Shown: positions 35,156 through 45,452, counted from the first letter of the stretch. The stretch: DNA of 64,000 nucleotides from Parabacteroides chinchillae (GCF_900108035.1 NZ_FNVS01000011.1:62001-126000); one strand, 5' to 3'. Notes: generated by a model from the letters alone, not told the origin. Translations and numbers: made by a program.

Positions 35156-35992
35156 ATGGAAAACGATATACCTAAAATAGATCTGCCGCATGACTGGGTA
35201 ATAGGAACAAATGTCACTAAAGAAATCCTGAGTCTTTATACTGATTTCCCATGCCGGTTAAAAGCCCAGATTTTTGTACTATGCATGCAGGGAGAGATAG
35301 AAGTATCTATTAATCTGACCCGTTTCCAGGTAAAACCATGCTGTTTCATCACAATTCTACCAGGTTCTATTTTCCAGATACATACCATAAAAGGTGATTT
35401 ACGTATCTATTTTATAGGGTTTTCTTCTGATTTCATCAACAATACCAATATCACAAAACCAGCATTAGATGCCATATATTCAATAAAAGAAACTCCTATT
35501 ATACCTCTAAAGGAAGAATCAGCCTATCTAATAGAAGACTATTTTAAACTATTGATCAAGACTTATGCTAATTTTCAATTAAGCAAAGATATATTAAACC
35601 ATCTTCTATCAGGCATATTATTAGGTGTTGGAGCAATATATAAAGACAAGGTTCCAAACAAAACAAATCTGTCCAAAGCCGAACAAATAAGTAAAGACTT
35701 CGGACAACTCGTTATGCAAAATTACACCACGCAACGTAATGTTGCGTGGTATGCCAAGCGGCTTGGCATCACTCCTGCCCACCTCAGCACCATTGTAAAA
35801 CAGGTAACTGGCAAAACTTGTATCGAAATCATTACTCAAATGGTAATTATGGATGCAAAAACCCAATTAAAATCAACAGATTTAACTATTCACGATATTG
35901 CATATTCACTAAACTTCACAAATATGTCTTTTTTCGGCAAATATTTTAAGAGAAATGTAGGCATGGGGCCTCAGGAATACAGAAATAGCTAA
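35156..35992 (+). CDS. AraC-family transcriptional regulator
   Basis: The protein has 278 residues. The N-terminal part (about 1-150) is a cupin-like ligand domain. The C-terminal double helix-turn-helix includes NVAWYAKRLGITPAHLSTIVKQVTGK and the AraC signature IHDIAYSLNFTNMSFFGKYFKRNVGMGPQEYR. It is divergent from the DUF4493 operon and is the obvious candidate to control it in response to a small ligand. Its 3' end abuts the convergent yifB gene (6 bp apart). A pair of abutting palindromes (35726-35769) lies in the first HTH coding region. Family call secure; the target is inference. Confidence 0.9.
   Translation: MENDIPKIDLPHDWVIGTNVTKEILSLYTDFPCRLKAQIFVLCMQGEIEVSINLTRFQVKPCCFITILPGSIFQIHTIKGDLRIYFIGFSSDFINNTNITKPALDAIYSIKETPIIPLKEESAYLIEDYFKLLIKTYANFQLSKDILNHLLSGILLGVGAIYKDKVPNKTNLSKAEQISKDFGQLVMQNYTTQRNVAWYAKRLGITPAHLSTIVKQVTGKTCIEIITQMVIMDAKTQLKSTDLTIHDIAYSLNFTNMSFFGKYFKRNVGMGPQEYRNS
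35726..35769. repeat. Two abutting palindromes inside the araC-family gene
   Basis: Arms 35726-35735 and 35741-35750 (accacgcaac / gttgcgtggt) pair perfectly over 10 bp with a 5-bp loop. Directly next, atgccaagc and gcttggcat (35751-35769) pair over 9 bp around one base. Confidence 0.75.
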
Positions 35993-35998
35993 GGAGAA

Positions 35999-37537
35999 TT
36001 ACGTACCCCAATTTTCCCTATCCAGATTACGATAATTAATGGCCTCAGCTAAATGGGAAGAATGTATATCGGAAGAACCATCCAAATCGGCAATGGTACG
36101 GGATACTTTTAATATACGATCATATGCCCGTGCAGAAAGATGAAGGCGCTGCATAGCATTTTTCAAAAGCAATAAACCCGTTTCGTCAGGGACAGCGTAT
36201 TTGTGGAGCAACCGGGTAGTCATCTGTGCATTACAATAAATATCATTGCAGTCAACAAAACGTTTTTGCTGAATTGCGCGAGCCTTCACTACACGCTTAC
36301 GAACCAGCGCACTGGACTCGGAAGGGCGTTGCTCAGATATCTTTTCAAAAGGAACCGGAACTATTTCAATCTGTATATCTATACGGTCAAGTAATGGACC
36401 GGAAATACGGTTCATATACTTTTGTACAGCTCCGGGAGTACACAAGCAGGGACGTTCCGGATGATTATAATAACCACAAGGGCATGGATTCATCGAGGCT
36501 ATTAACATAAAGCTAGCCGGATAATCGACAGTAAAACGTGCTCTGGAAATACTTATCTTACGATCTTCAAGCGGCTGGCGCATGACTTCAAGAACACTAC
36601 GATTGAATTCCGGCAGTTCATCAAGGAAAAGGATTCCATTTTGTGCCAGGCTAATTTCTCCGGGTTGAGGAAAGCTTCCGCCGCCAACCATTGCTACCGT
36701 AGAAATTGTATGATGCGGAGAACGGAACGGACGTTGAACCATAAGAGATGTATCACCACTTATCTTACCTGCAACCGAATGTATCTTAGTTGTTTCAAGT
36801 GATTCCCGTAATGTAAAAGGAGGCAAAATTGATGGTAAACGTTTTGCCAACATAGATTTGCCGCTTCCCGGTGGCCCTACCATTATTAAATTATGGCCGC
36901 CGGCTGCAGCAACTTCTAACGCTCTTTTTACATTCTCCTGGCCGCGAACATCCGAAAAATCATAATCAAAAAAGTCCTGCTGCTCATAAAACTCTTTCCG
37001 GGTATCTACAATTGTTGGTTGCATTATCTGGTTACCATTCATAAACTCGATAACCTCTTTAATATTAGTTGCACCATACACATCCAGATCATTTACAACA
37101 GCAGCTTCACGAGCATTCTGCTTCGGAAGGATAAAACCTTTAAAACCCGATTCCCTGGCTTTAATTGCTATAGATAAAGCTCCTTTTATAGGTAAAAGGC
37201 TTCCATCCAATGACAGCTCACCCATCAGCAGGAATTTATCAAGCAGAGAGACATCCAGTTCTTCTGCTGCAGCCAATATCCCTACGGCCAAAGGAAGGTC
37301 ATAAGCCGAACCTTCTTTCCGGATATCCGCTGGAGCCATATTTATAACAATTCGATTTCGGGGAAATTTATAACCGCTTACCTGTAATGCTGATATTATC
37401 CGTTCATGGCTTTCACGAACAGCAACATCCGGCAACCCTACCAAAAAGAACTGGATTCCTTTCGTACAATTTACTTCAATAGTGACAACAGTAGCCGAGA
37501 TACCCTGCAAGGCAGCAGCATAGGATTTTACTAACAT
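35999..37537 (-). CDS. yifB: YifB-family Mg-chelatase-like AAA+ ATPase (ComM-like)
   Basis: The protein has 512 residues. It has an N-terminal Lon-type S5-like fold domain (GIQFFLVGLPDVAVRESHERI), a Walker A motif GPPGSGKS with Lys227, Walker B GILFLDELPEFN, and a C-terminal Mg-chelatase domain with a Cys cluster (MNPCPCGYYNHPERPC). ComM members act as DNA helicases helping branch migration during natural transformation in some bacteria; in Bacteroidetes the role is less certain. It stands alone, 31 bp after the TlpA-like gene, with no promoter element that I could recognise. Confidence 0.92.
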   Translation of the reverse strand: MLVKSYAAALQGISATVVTIEVNCTKGIQFFLVGLPDVAVRESHERIISALQVSGYKFPRNRIVINMAPADIRKEGSAYDLPLAVGILAAAEELDVSLLDKFLLMGELSLDGSLLPIKGALSIAIKARESGFKGFILPKQNAREAAVVNDLDVYGATNIKEVIEFMNGNQIMQPTIVDTRKEFYEQQDFFDYDFSDVRGQENVKRALEVAAAGGHNLIMVGPPGSGKSMLAKRLPSILPPFTLRESLETTKIHSVAGKISGDTSLMVQRPFRSPHHTISTVAMVGGGSFPQPGEISLAQNGILFLDELPEFNRSVLEVMRQPLEDRKISISRARFTVDYPASFMLIASMNPCPCGYYNHPERPCLCTPGAVQKYMNRISGPLLDRIDIQIEIVPVPFEKISEQRPSESSALVRKRVVKARAIQQKRFVDCNDIYCNAQMTTRLLHKYAVPDETGLLLLKNAMQRLHLSARAYDRILKVSRTIADLDGSSDIHSSHLAEAINYRNLDRENWGT

Positions 37538-37568
37538 AGTTAAGATTTATAAGTTATAGTCGGACTTC

Positions 37569-38669
37569 TTATCTTTCAATCAGATTTTCCAACGTCTGTT
37601 TTATTTCCGCCCCATTATCCGTTTTCAAAAGGATCTTACCTTCTTCATCTATTAAAAAACAACGGGGTAAAGCATTCACATTATATAAATCGATAAGCAT
37701 TGTGGCTTGTCCGGCTGAATCGGTTACCAGATTCCAGTCAATGCTATCTTTCTTTAATACATCGCGAACGCCTTTTTGATTATCGTCCAGGCTGATTAAT
37801 AAAATATCTAGTTTTTCTTTTGGATATTCAGTTGCTACCTTGTCCAGATAAAGGTCTTCTGTTTGGCACATGTCACACCAGGGAGCAGTAAAAGCCAACA
37901 ATACATATTTCTGAGAAAACGAATCAAGGCTAACCGAATTCCCATATATATTTTTTACTGTAAATCCGGGTGCTTCGGCTCCAATAGCTGTCCGTTTTGC
38001 ACGGGCACTGGCTTGTTCCAACTCACGCACAAGATAAAAACTCTTTATCTTCGGATCTAGCAAAGCTAATAATTCATCTGTTTTACGTGTATCTTCGGCA
38101 TCATTAAAAAATAACTGAATCAATACAATAGATGCTTCTTCATCAGGATTTTCCTTTATATATTCCATAGCGTGCTCCGACAATTGCAAATTTACATTTG
38201 CCAAACGTGAAGCTACATCGGCTTCTTCTATCGCACTATTGTATTTCTTTTCGTTTAATATACGATTCAGATCGGTAAATTCTTTTAGCAAAGGTGCTAT
38301 ACCTCTACGCATAGCTGATAATTTATCATTAATACGTCCGCCTTTTACTTGCAGCAACAAAGGATATTGCGCATCTCCCGATATTGTTACTTTTTCTCCC
38401 GGCTTCAGATATGCAGTAATCCACCGGGTTTTATTTTCAAAAAACACAGTTACACAATTAAAATCATTTTGTGCCTGTTCAATTACAAAAACGCCTGGCT
38501 TTTCGCAAGTTACGGTATCAACAACCTTATAATCACCTCCTTCAAAAACGGCATATATTGTCTGGTCTTCCAGATTTATAAGTTTACCCTCTATCTGGTA
38601 AGTATCATTCCTGCCACATGATGACAAAAACAACAAGATTCCGACAAAATATATTAGTTTTTTAATCAT
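37569..38669 (-). CDS. DUF4369/TlpA-like thioredoxin-fold lipoprotein
   Basis: The protein has 366 residues. The lipobox ends at Cys18 (FLSSC). An N-terminal DUF4369 domain (about 20-130: YQIEGKLINLEDQTIYAVFE) precedes a helical region, then a TlpA/AhpC-like thioredoxin domain with the active-site pair Cys265-x-x-Cys268 (FTAPWCDMCQTE). It is likely anchored in the periplasm or outer membrane and reduces or guards disulfides. A near-consensus -7 element (TATCTTTA, minus strand) lies at 38714-38707. Substrate unknown. Confidence 0.88.
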   Translation of the reverse strand: MIKKLIYFVGILLFLSSCGRNDTYQIEGKLINLEDQTIYAVFEGGDYKVVDTVTCEKPGVFVIEQAQNDFNCVTVFFENKTRWITAYLKPGEKVTISGDAQYPLLLQVKGGRINDKLSAMRRGIAPLLKEFTDLNRILNEKKYNSAIEEADVASRLANVNLQLSEHAMEYIKENPDEEASIVLIQLFFNDAEDTRKTDELLALLDPKIKSFYLVRELEQASARAKRTAIGAEAPGFTVKNIYGNSVSLDSFSQKYVLLAFTAPWCDMCQTEDLYLDKVATEYPKEKLDILLISLDDNQKGVRDVLKKDSIDWNLVTDSAGQATMLIDLYNVNALPRCFLIDEEGKILLKTDNGAEIKQTLENLIER

Positions 38670-38772
38670 TATACCTTCTTTCCCTGTAATAACAGATAAT
38701 TTGGGGTAAAGATATGAATATATTTTTAAAACAACTTCACAATTCTAATAAAATTAACTCATATATAACAAA

Positions 38773-38805
38773 AAAAAGCCCAGAATGTAATATTCTGAGC
38801 TTTTT
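38773..38805 (-). terminator. pckA terminator
   Basis: On the minus strand a stem (agctcagaat pairing with attctgggct through one G-U) followed by a U-run, directly downstream of pckA. Confidence 0.75.
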
Positions 38806-38856
38806 AATTCAAATATTTCTAATCGTAAGTAAAAATTACCAACGAATTTTAACCAA

Positions 38857-40464
38857 TTATAACTTAGGACCAGCAGCAACCAAAGCCTTACCTGTTGCGT
38901 TGCCAGTAAACTTAGCGAAGTTTTTCTGGAAGCGGGTAGCCAAATCCTTAGCTTTTTCATCCCATTGTGCAGGGCTTGCATATGTATCGCGAGGATCAAG
39001 GATATTCGGATCAACACCTGGAAGAGCTGTCGGAACAACAAAGTCGAAATAAGGGATAACCTTTGTAGGAGCTTTATCAATAGAACCATCAAGGATAGCA
39101 TCGATGATACCTCTTGTATCCTTGATAGAAATACGCTTACCGGTACCATTCCAACCTGTATTTACCAAATATGCCTTAGCACCGGTTTTCTGCATTTTCT
39201 TAACCAACTCTTCGCCATATTTTGTTGGGTGCAATGATAAGAATGCAGCACCGAAACAAGCAGAGAAAGTAGGAGTAGGTTCAGTAATACCGCGTTCTGT
39301 ACCAGCCAATTTAGCCGTGAAACCAGACAAGAAGTAATACTGAGTCTGTTCCGGAGTCAGGATAGATACAGGAGGCAATACACCAAATGCATCTGCAGAC
39401 AAGAAGATAACTTGTTTAGCGTGAGGTCCTTTAGAAACCGGCTTAACAATGTTTTCAATATGATAAATAGGATAAGAAACACGAGTATTTTCTGTTACGC
39501 TCTTATCTGCGAAGTTAATATGACCTTCAGCATCAAGAGTACAGTTTTCCAACAAAGCGTCGCGTTTGATAGCATTCCAGATATCCGGTTCGCTATCTTT
39601 GTCAAGATTGATAACCTTAGCATAGCAACCACCTTCGAAGTTGAATACACCTTCATCATCCCATCCGTGTTCGTCATCACCAATCAACAGACGTTTCGGA
39701 TCTGTAGATAATGTAGTCTTACCTGTACCTGACAAACCGAAGAAGATAGCAGAACTCTTGCCTTCTTTGTCTGTGTTAGCAGAACAGTGCATAGAAGCCA
39801 TACCCTGCAACGGTAACAGATAGTTCATATAAGAGAACATACCTTTCTTCATTTCACCACCGTACCAAGTATTCAGGATAACCTGGATCTTTTCAGTCAG
39901 GTTGAATACAACAGCAGTTTCAGAGTTCAAGCCAAGTTCTTTGTAATTTTCAACTTTTGCTTTAGAAGCGTTCATGATAACGAAATCCGGTTCACCGAAG
40001 TTCTTTAGTTCTTCAGCTGTAGGACGAATGAACATGTTTGTTACGAAATGAGCTTGCCATGCAACTTCCATGATGAAACGCAGTTTCAAACGAGAATTTT
40101 CGTTAGCACCGCAGAATGCATCAACAACGAACAATCTTTTGTTAGAAAGTTCTTTAGTTGCTAATTCCTTACAAGCTTTCCAGCATTTTTCATCTACCGG
40201 CTTGTTATCATTTTTGTATTCGTCAGAAGTCCACCATACAGTATTCTTGCTGGTTTCGTCCATTACGAAGAATTTATCTTTAGGAGAACGACCTGTATAA
40301 ACGCCTGTCATAACGTTTACAGCGCCCATGTCACTTACCTGACCTTTTTCAAAACCTTGCAAACCTGGTTTTGTTTCTTCAGCGAACAGAACATCATAAG
40401 ACGGATTGTGTACAATCTCTGTAACACCTGTAATTCCGTACTTGCTTAAATCTAAATTAGCCAT
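38857..40464 (-). CDS. pckA: ATP-dependent phosphoenolpyruvate carboxykinase
   Basis: The protein has 535 residues, normal for the ATP type. The kinase P-loop is [11 protein letters not shown] with Lys249, and the second metal/ATP motif is [24 protein letters not shown]. It interconverts oxaloacetate and PEP. In saccharolytic Bacteroidales it usually runs toward oxaloacetate, fixing CO2 and making ATP on the way to succinate and propionate. It forms its own unit, with a leader of about 115 nt behind TACTTTTG at 40584-40591 and a clear terminator. Confidence 0.97.
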   Translation of the reverse strand: MANLDLSKYGITGVTEIVHNPSYDVLFAEETKPGLQGFEKGQVSDMGAVNVMTGVYTGRSPKDKFFVMDETSKNTVWWTSDEYKNDNKPVDEKCWKACKELATKELSNKRLFVVDAFCGANENSRLKLRFIMEVAWQAHFVTNMFIRPTAEELKNFGEPDFVIMNASKAKVENYKELGLNSETAVVFNLTEKIQVILNTWYGGEMKKGMFSYMNYLLPLQGMASMHCSANTDKEGKSSAIFFGLSGTGKTTLSTDPKRLLIGDDEHGWDDEGVFNFEGGCYAKVINLDKDSEPDIWNAIKRDALLENCTLDAEGHINFADKSVTENTRVSYPIYHIENIVKPVSKGPHAKQVIFLSADAFGVLPPVSILTPEQTQYYFLSGFTAKLAGTERGITEPTPTFSACFGAAFLSLHPTKYGEELVKKMQKTGAKAYLVNTGWNGTGKRISIKDTRGIIDAILDGSIDKAPTKVIPYFDFVVPTALPGVDPNILDPRDTYASPAQWDEKAKDLATRFQKNFAKFTGNATGKALVAAGPKL

Positions 40465-40583
40465 CTTGAATTAATTTAAATAATTGACTTATATAATTTT
40501 TATCTCACTCAGTAAGTAAAGCGGTTTTAATATACTTATACTCTAACCTTGCTGTTTTTAAGTTCCCCTTGTTAACCGCGGTA

Positions 40584-40591
40584 CAAAAGTA
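40584..40591 (-). promoter_or_regulatory. pckA promoter, -7 element
   Basis: TACTTTTG on the minus strand, an exact TAnnTTTG match about 120 bp upstream of the start. Confidence 0.5.
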
Positions 40592-40714
40592 ATACATTTT
40601 TTTATAGTCCGAACCCTATTAAGGAAATTTTTCAGTAATAATGACTCTTTTCTATGCATTTAACAAAACATGTATTCCATTTGCTCAGTGGAGATTACAA
40701 TTCACCTCATTTTG

Positions 40715-41731
40715 CTACTTAATTTCCCAGACTTCACCACTCATAAGCAGGTCATGCAACTTACGAATCGGTTTTTTGGCCTGTACTTCTTCTATCTGCT
40801 GGTGAACTGCTTCGTCATATGTAGGAGCATCCACATCACGGATCACACCCAAGGCTACCGGCATATCATCTCCCATCATTGCAAGCATCATGTGAAGTGT
40901 ATTGTCTTTTTCATGAGCATCATGTACAAGAACATCATCTATTGTATAACCATCTTCTCCTACTGTTACAGCTTTCAGCTTTAAACCTTCCAATACGATA
41001 CCTTTCTGGTTATCCTTACCAAACAACATTTTCTCTCCATGACGAAGAAAAATAGTACGTTCTGCTCGATATTCCTTATCAACGATACCTTTATGAATAG
41101 CATCATTGAAAATGACGCAATTCACTAACACTTCGGTTACCGATGTTCCCTTATGGCGAGCCGAAGCTGCCAGGATTTCAGTGGTATTCTTCAAATCAAC
41201 ATCTATAGCACGGGCAAAGAAATTACCACGGGCTCCTAAAGCCAGCTCTGCCGGAACAAAAGGGTCTTCTACAGTTCCATAAGGAGAACTTTTAGAAACA
41301 AATCCTCTATCTGACGTTGGAGAATATTGTCCTTTTGTCAGACCATAAATTTTATTATTGAAAAGCACAATATTAATATCCACATTACGACGTACAGCAT
41401 GAATAAAATGGTTACCGCCAATAGCCAGACAGTCTCCATCACCAGTTATCAGCCATACATTCAAATCGGGGCGTGCTGTCTTTACACCCGTAGCAATAGC
41501 AGCACCACGGCCATGTATCGTATGAAAACCATAAGTATTCATATAATAAGGTAAGCGTGAAGAACACCCAATACCAGAAATTACAGCCATATTGTGAGGA
41601 GCTACTCCAACTTCGGCCATCGCTTTATGCAAACAATTCAATACTGCATGGTCTCCACAACCCGGACACCAACGTACATACTGATCGCTTTTATAATCTT
41701 TCGGTTGAAATTTTACTTCTTCTGTTGCCAT
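40715..41731 (-). CDS. korB: 2-oxoacid:ferredoxin oxidoreductase beta subunit
   Basis: The protein has 338 residues. It carries the thiamine-diphosphate-binding beta-subunit pattern: RWCPGCGDHAVLN near the start, and WLITGDGDCLAIGGNHFIHA with the metal-binding GDGD. With the alpha subunit it oxidatively decarboxylates a 2-oxoacid, most likely 2-oxoglutarate, to an acyl-CoA with reduction of ferredoxin, or runs in reverse. The alpha gene is 4 bp upstream. No 4Fe-4S ferredoxin-like subunit is encoded next to them. Confidence 0.92.
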   Translation of the reverse strand: MATEEVKFQPKDYKSDQYVRWCPGCGDHAVLNCLHKAMAEVGVAPHNMAVISGIGCSSRLPYYMNTYGFHTIHGRGAAIATGVKTARPDLNVWLITGDGDCLAIGGNHFIHAVRRNVDINIVLFNNKIYGLTKGQYSPTSDRGFVSKSSPYGTVEDPFVPAELALGARGNFFARAIDVDLKNTTEILAASARHKGTSVTEVLVNCVIFNDAIHKGIVDKEYRAERTIFLRHGEKMLFGKDNQKGIVLEGLKLKAVTVGEDGYTIDDVLVHDAHEKDNTLHMMLAMMGDDMPVALGVIRDVDAPTYDEAVHQQIEEVQAKKPIRKLHDLLMSGEVWEIK

Positions 41732-41735
41732 CTTT

Positions 41736-43589
41736 TTAAGCCTCCATTATTTTAGTAAATTCCTCAACTAATCGTGAGACAACAAAAGGTTGTCCTTTTA
41801 CACGGTTGAATTTATACGGATTAAATCCTGATATTTTGCTACGTAAGTAATTTGCAAACTGCCCATTATTCTGTTCAGCAACAACAACCTTTTTGTATTT
41901 GGAAAGAACCTCTGCCGTATTCTTTGGCAACGGGCTAATGAACTTAAAGTGTGCAAAAGCAACTTTCTTGCCATTTTCCTGCATTGTTTCCATAGTTTCA
42001 TACAGGTGTCCATACGTTCCTCCCCATCCAACAATCAGCAATTCAGCATCCTTATCACCAACAACATCCAATTCGGGTATATAATCGGCAATCTTATCTA
42101 TCTTGGCCTGACGGGTAGAAACCATCTTCTGATGGTTAGCCGGATCAGTAGAAATAGCACTCGTTTCATAATCCTTTTCCAGGCCACCTAAACGATGAGC
42201 AAATCCTTCTGTACCCGGAACAGCCCAATAACGAACAAAACTGTCTTTGTCACGCCTATAAGCTTTCCATACTTTTTCATCATTATAATTGGAAACATAG
42301 TTCGGCTTAATTTCCGGATACTTATCCAGATCAGGTAATTTCCATGCAGAAGATCCGTTAGCAATAAAGGCATCTGTCAATAAAATAACAGGAGTCATGT
42401 GCTCAACAGCCAACTTACTAGCCCAAAACGCAGCATCAAAACAATCACAAGGAGTAGAAGCAGCAATAACGACTAACGGGCTTTCACCATTACGTCCGTA
42501 CAAAGCCTGCATTAAATCAGTTTGCTCACTCTTGGTAGGCATACCTGTTGAAGGGCCACCACGTTGAACATCAATAATAACTAAAGGAAGTTCCGCTATT
42601 ACAGCCAAACCGATCGCTTCACTTTTTAAGGCCAAACCCGGGCCTGAAGTTGATGTTGCAGCAAGACAACCTGCAAAACTGGCTCCGATAGAAGTACAAA
42701 TACCCGCAATTTCATCCTCTGCCTGTACGGTAATAACTCCTAAATCCTTACGTTTTGACAACTCATGTAAAATATCTGTAGCCGGAGTAATAGGATAGCT
42801 ACCCAGAAATAACTGCAAACCTGCCTTTTCTGCAGCAGCAATCAGTCCGTAAGAAGTTGCTTTATTACCATTCACATCCGTATAAAACCCGGGAGTTGCT
42901 TTTTTACCTTCAATACGATACGTTGAAACAGAAGCATGTATATTATGACCATAATTATACCCGTCCGTCAAAACCTTAATATTAGCTTTAGCAATATCCG
43001 GCTTCTTGGCAAACTTATTCTGCAACATATGCATAGCTTCATCCAAAGGACGCTCAAACAACCAACATACCAACCCAAGGGCAAACATATTTTTGCAACG
43101 AAGGGCTGATTTATTATCCAGACCAAACTCAACCAGCCCTTCCTTTACCATTGTAGATATAGGAGCTGCGATCACCTGTACGCTATTCAAACCCAGTTCG
43201 GCAAACGGATCATCTGTTGTAAACAAAGCCTTATCCAGATCATTTTTCTGGAATGAATCGGTATCAATAATGACAATTGCATTCGGCTTTAAATGCTTCA
43301 CATTTACTTTTAATGCTGCCGGATTCATTGCAACCAATACGTCAGCCTTATCACCTGGTGTAAAAATTTTACGTGATCCCAAATGTACCTGGAATCCTGA
43401 TACGCCACTTAGTGTGCCTTGTGGAGCACGTACCTCGGCCGGGTAGTCCGGAAATGTAGATATTTCATTCCCGAAAATAGCCGACAGATTTGAAAAGATT
43501 GTTCCGGTTAACTGCATGCCGTCTCCGGAATCTCCCGAGAAACGCACTACAACCTTTTCCAGAGTTGTAACTTTTGTCTGTTCTGCCAT
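41736..43589 (-). CDS. korA: 2-oxoacid:acceptor oxidoreductase alpha subunit
   Basis: The protein has 617 residues, a fusion of the gamma (about 1-200, VRFSGDSGDGMQLTGTIFSN) and alpha (about 225-617, including YPITPATDILHELSKR and STSGPGLALKSEAIGLAV) domains, as usual for two-subunit KorAB enzymes. It provides CoA and catalytic contacts for conversion of a 2-oxoacid, probably 2-oxoglutarate, to acyl-CoA with ferredoxin. It is the first gene of the pair. No exact -7 element was found; TTACTTTG near 43648-43641 is a weak candidate. Confidence 0.92.
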   Translation of the reverse strand: MAEQTKVTTLEKVVVRFSGDSGDGMQLTGTIFSNLSAIFGNEISTFPDYPAEVRAPQGTLSGVSGFQVHLGSRKIFTPGDKADVLVAMNPAALKVNVKHLKPNAIVIIDTDSFQKNDLDKALFTTDDPFAELGLNSVQVIAAPISTMVKEGLVEFGLDNKSALRCKNMFALGLVCWLFERPLDEAMHMLQNKFAKKPDIAKANIKVLTDGYNYGHNIHASVSTYRIEGKKATPGFYTDVNGNKATSYGLIAAAEKAGLQLFLGSYPITPATDILHELSKRKDLGVITVQAEDEIAGICTSIGASFAGCLAATSTSGPGLALKSEAIGLAVIAELPLVIIDVQRGGPSTGMPTKSEQTDLMQALYGRNGESPLVVIAASTPCDCFDAAFWASKLAVEHMTPVILLTDAFIANGSSAWKLPDLDKYPEIKPNYVSNYNDEKVWKAYRRDKDSFVRYWAVPGTEGFAHRLGGLEKDYETSAISTDPANHQKMVSTRQAKIDKIADYIPELDVVGDKDAELLIVGWGGTYGHLYETMETMQENGKKVAFAHFKFISPLPKNTAEVLSKYKKVVVAEQNNGQFANYLRSKISGFNPYKFNRVKGQPFVVSRLVEEFTKIMEA

Positions 43590-43679
43590 AATATTATATA
43601 TTAGCTTAATCGCTTATTAATTTAAGACCCTGCACTGCAAAGTAAAGCATAAACTTTACGAGTACAAAACTTTTATTAC

Positions 43680-44891
43680 TTAAAACGCCGAGAGGTATAA
43701 ATCCAAACTATTAGAGGATAAATTAAAATGATTAGAGACATAACTGTTGACCGGTTTCCCGCAATACATATAGACTCCCGACCTGAAACCGCTATCCGCC
43801 TTTATCAGCCCTTGAATCGATCCTGCGTCACCATAAAAAAGAAGTAAAGGAACAAATATATTACTAAAAGCCATTGATGCTGTCCGTGCTACACGGTTAC
43901 TGATATTCGGCTTACAATAGTGCAATACGCCATATTGTTCAAAAACAGTCGGCTCCTCTGGAGATAAGCAACAGGTTGTTTCAAAACAGCCACCCTGATT
44001 AATCCGCAAATCTATTACCAAAGCTCCTTTTTTCATTGTACGGACCAATTCTTCCGCAATTACATAACGGTGGCGGGTATTTATATATCGCATTGCTCCT
44101 ATCACAACATCGGCACTACGAAAAGCATTTTGTAATACATTCGGGTGAAAAGTAGAGGTAAAAAGTCCTTGCCCCAAAACTTGCTGGATAGTCCGCAGTT
44201 TATTTATATCATCATCAAATACTTTCACGGAGGCTCCCAAAGCTAAAGCAGCCCGCGCAGCTACCGTTCCCGCATTACCAGCCCCCACAATAACAACTTC
44301 AGTGGGAGAAACACCGGGGATACCTCCAAGCAGAATGCCTTTTCCCCCTTGTACGTTACTTAACAATTCGGAGGCAATGGTTATAGATGCCGTTCCTTCT
44401 ATTTCGGAAATTACGTTCAATACCGGATATTTTTTATGATCATCCGCTATCAGCTCGTAAGCTATCGCATTAATGCGTTTTGCCATCATCAGCTCGTAGG
44501 CTTCCTGAGTAAACAGATTCAACTGAATCATCGAAAACAAGGTAGTTCGCGGACGCATCAATGCAACTTCTGCTTCCAGCGGCGGTAACACTTTTAATAT
44601 AATATCGGCCTGAAACACTTCGGCTGCCGTAGAAACGATTTCTGCCCCTGCTTCGGAAAAATGATTATCAGAATAATTAATTCCTAATCCGGCACCACTT
44701 TCCACCAAGACACGATGTCCGCATCCTGTCAGCATGTCTACTGCTTCCGGTGTAAGGATCAAACGTCTTTCATCCTTATTGCGTTCACGGGGAATACCTA
44801 TCAGCAAACGATTACCAATTTTACTTATTTCCTTCAATAACTCCTGAGGAATATAAGCTCCCTGAATCTGCCCACAACCTGTCGTTTCCAT
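43680..44891 (-). CDS. ald: Alanine dehydrogenase
   Basis: The protein has 403 residues. The N-terminal AlaDh/PNT domain includes IGIPRERNKDERRLILTPEAVDML, and the NAD-binding domain GVSPTEVVIVGAGNAGTVAARAALALGA. It has about 30 extra N-terminal residues compared with the shortest family members. It reversibly deaminates alanine to pyruvate with NAD. A pyridine-nucleotide transhydrogenase alpha subunit is a paralogous alternative, less likely because no beta subunit is nearby. It starts 9 bp after aroK, likely co-transcribed. Confidence 0.85.
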   Translation of the reverse strand: METTGCGQIQGAYIPQELLKEISKIGNRLLIGIPRERNKDERRLILTPEAVDMLTGCGHRVLVESGAGLGINYSDNHFSEAGAEIVSTAAEVFQADIILKVLPPLEAEVALMRPRTTLFSMIQLNLFTQEAYELMMAKRINAIAYELIADDHKKYPVLNVISEIEGTASITIASELLSNVQGGKGILLGGIPGVSPTEVVIVGAGNAGTVAARAALALGASVKVFDDDINKLRTIQQVLGQGLFTSTFHPNVLQNAFRSADVVIGAMRYINTRHRYVIAEELVRTMKKGALVIDLRINQGGCFETTCCLSPEEPTVFEQYGVLHYCKPNISNRVARTASMAFSNIFVPLLLFYGDAGSIQGLIKADSGFRSGVYMYCGKPVNSYVSNHFNLSSNSLDLYLSAF

Positions 44892-44900
44892 AACATAATA

Positions 44901-45422
44901 CTATAATATCTTTTCCAAAGCCGCAGATATGGTTTGCACATCCGAATCCGTCAACATAACTTCGGCGTCAAAAACGACAGACGCCTGTTCATAAAACGGA
45001 CTTCTTTTACTCAAACTCTCTGCAACAAAATCTTTCAATTCTTTTCCTGAATGACCTTTCAGAATCGGACGGGTATGTTTACAAAGTTCTAAACGTTTTA
45101 CCAATTCATCCACAGAAACACGCAAATAAACGGTTTTACCGTTTCGATTCATAAATTCCATATTTTCAAAAAAACAAGGCGTACCTCCTCCGGTAGAAAT
45201 CAATACATCTTCAAACATGGATACCTCCTGAAGCATATTACGTTCAATCTTGCGAAAGGTATCTTCTCCTTTTTCGGCAAAAAGCTGTCCCACCGTTTTA
45301 AGATAACGGCCCTCTATATAACAATCCAAATCTATAAATGAAAGCCCCAACCGTTTGGATAAATCCTTCCCTATCGTTGTTTTGCCGGCTCCCATATAGC
45401 CTATCAGGAAAATACGTCTCAT
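44901..45422 (-). CDS. aroK: Shikimate kinase
   Basis: The protein has 173 residues. The Walker A motif is GYMGAGKT with Lys14; SFIDLDCYIE provides the substrate Asp; STGGGTPC and the LID region RPILKGHSGKEL are present. It phosphorylates shikimate at the 3-hydroxyl in aromatic amino acid synthesis. It is the first gene of the aroK-ald unit, with an exact -7 element (TACATTTG) at 45452-45445 on the minus strand. Confidence 0.95.
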   Translation of the reverse strand: MRRIFLIGYMGAGKTTIGKDLSKRLGLSFIDLDCYIEGRYLKTVGQLFAEKGEDTFRKIERNMLQEVSMFEDVLISTGGGTPCFFENMEFMNRNGKTVYLRVSVDELVKRLELCKHTRPILKGHSGKELKDFVAESLSKRSPFYEQASVVFDAEVMLTDSDVQTISAALEKIL

Positions 45423-45444
45423 TTTATATCATATAGTTTAACCG

Positions 45445-45452
45445 CAAATGTA
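45445..45452 (-). promoter_or_regulatory. aroK promoter, -7 element
   Basis: TACATTTG on the minus strand, exact TAnnTTTG, about 25 bp before the start codon. Confidence 0.45.

Noticed and set aside
43620-43670. Small inverted repeat gtaaag/ctttac upstream of korA
   Set aside because: Six-base arms in AT-rich sequence; too weak to call as a regulatory site.
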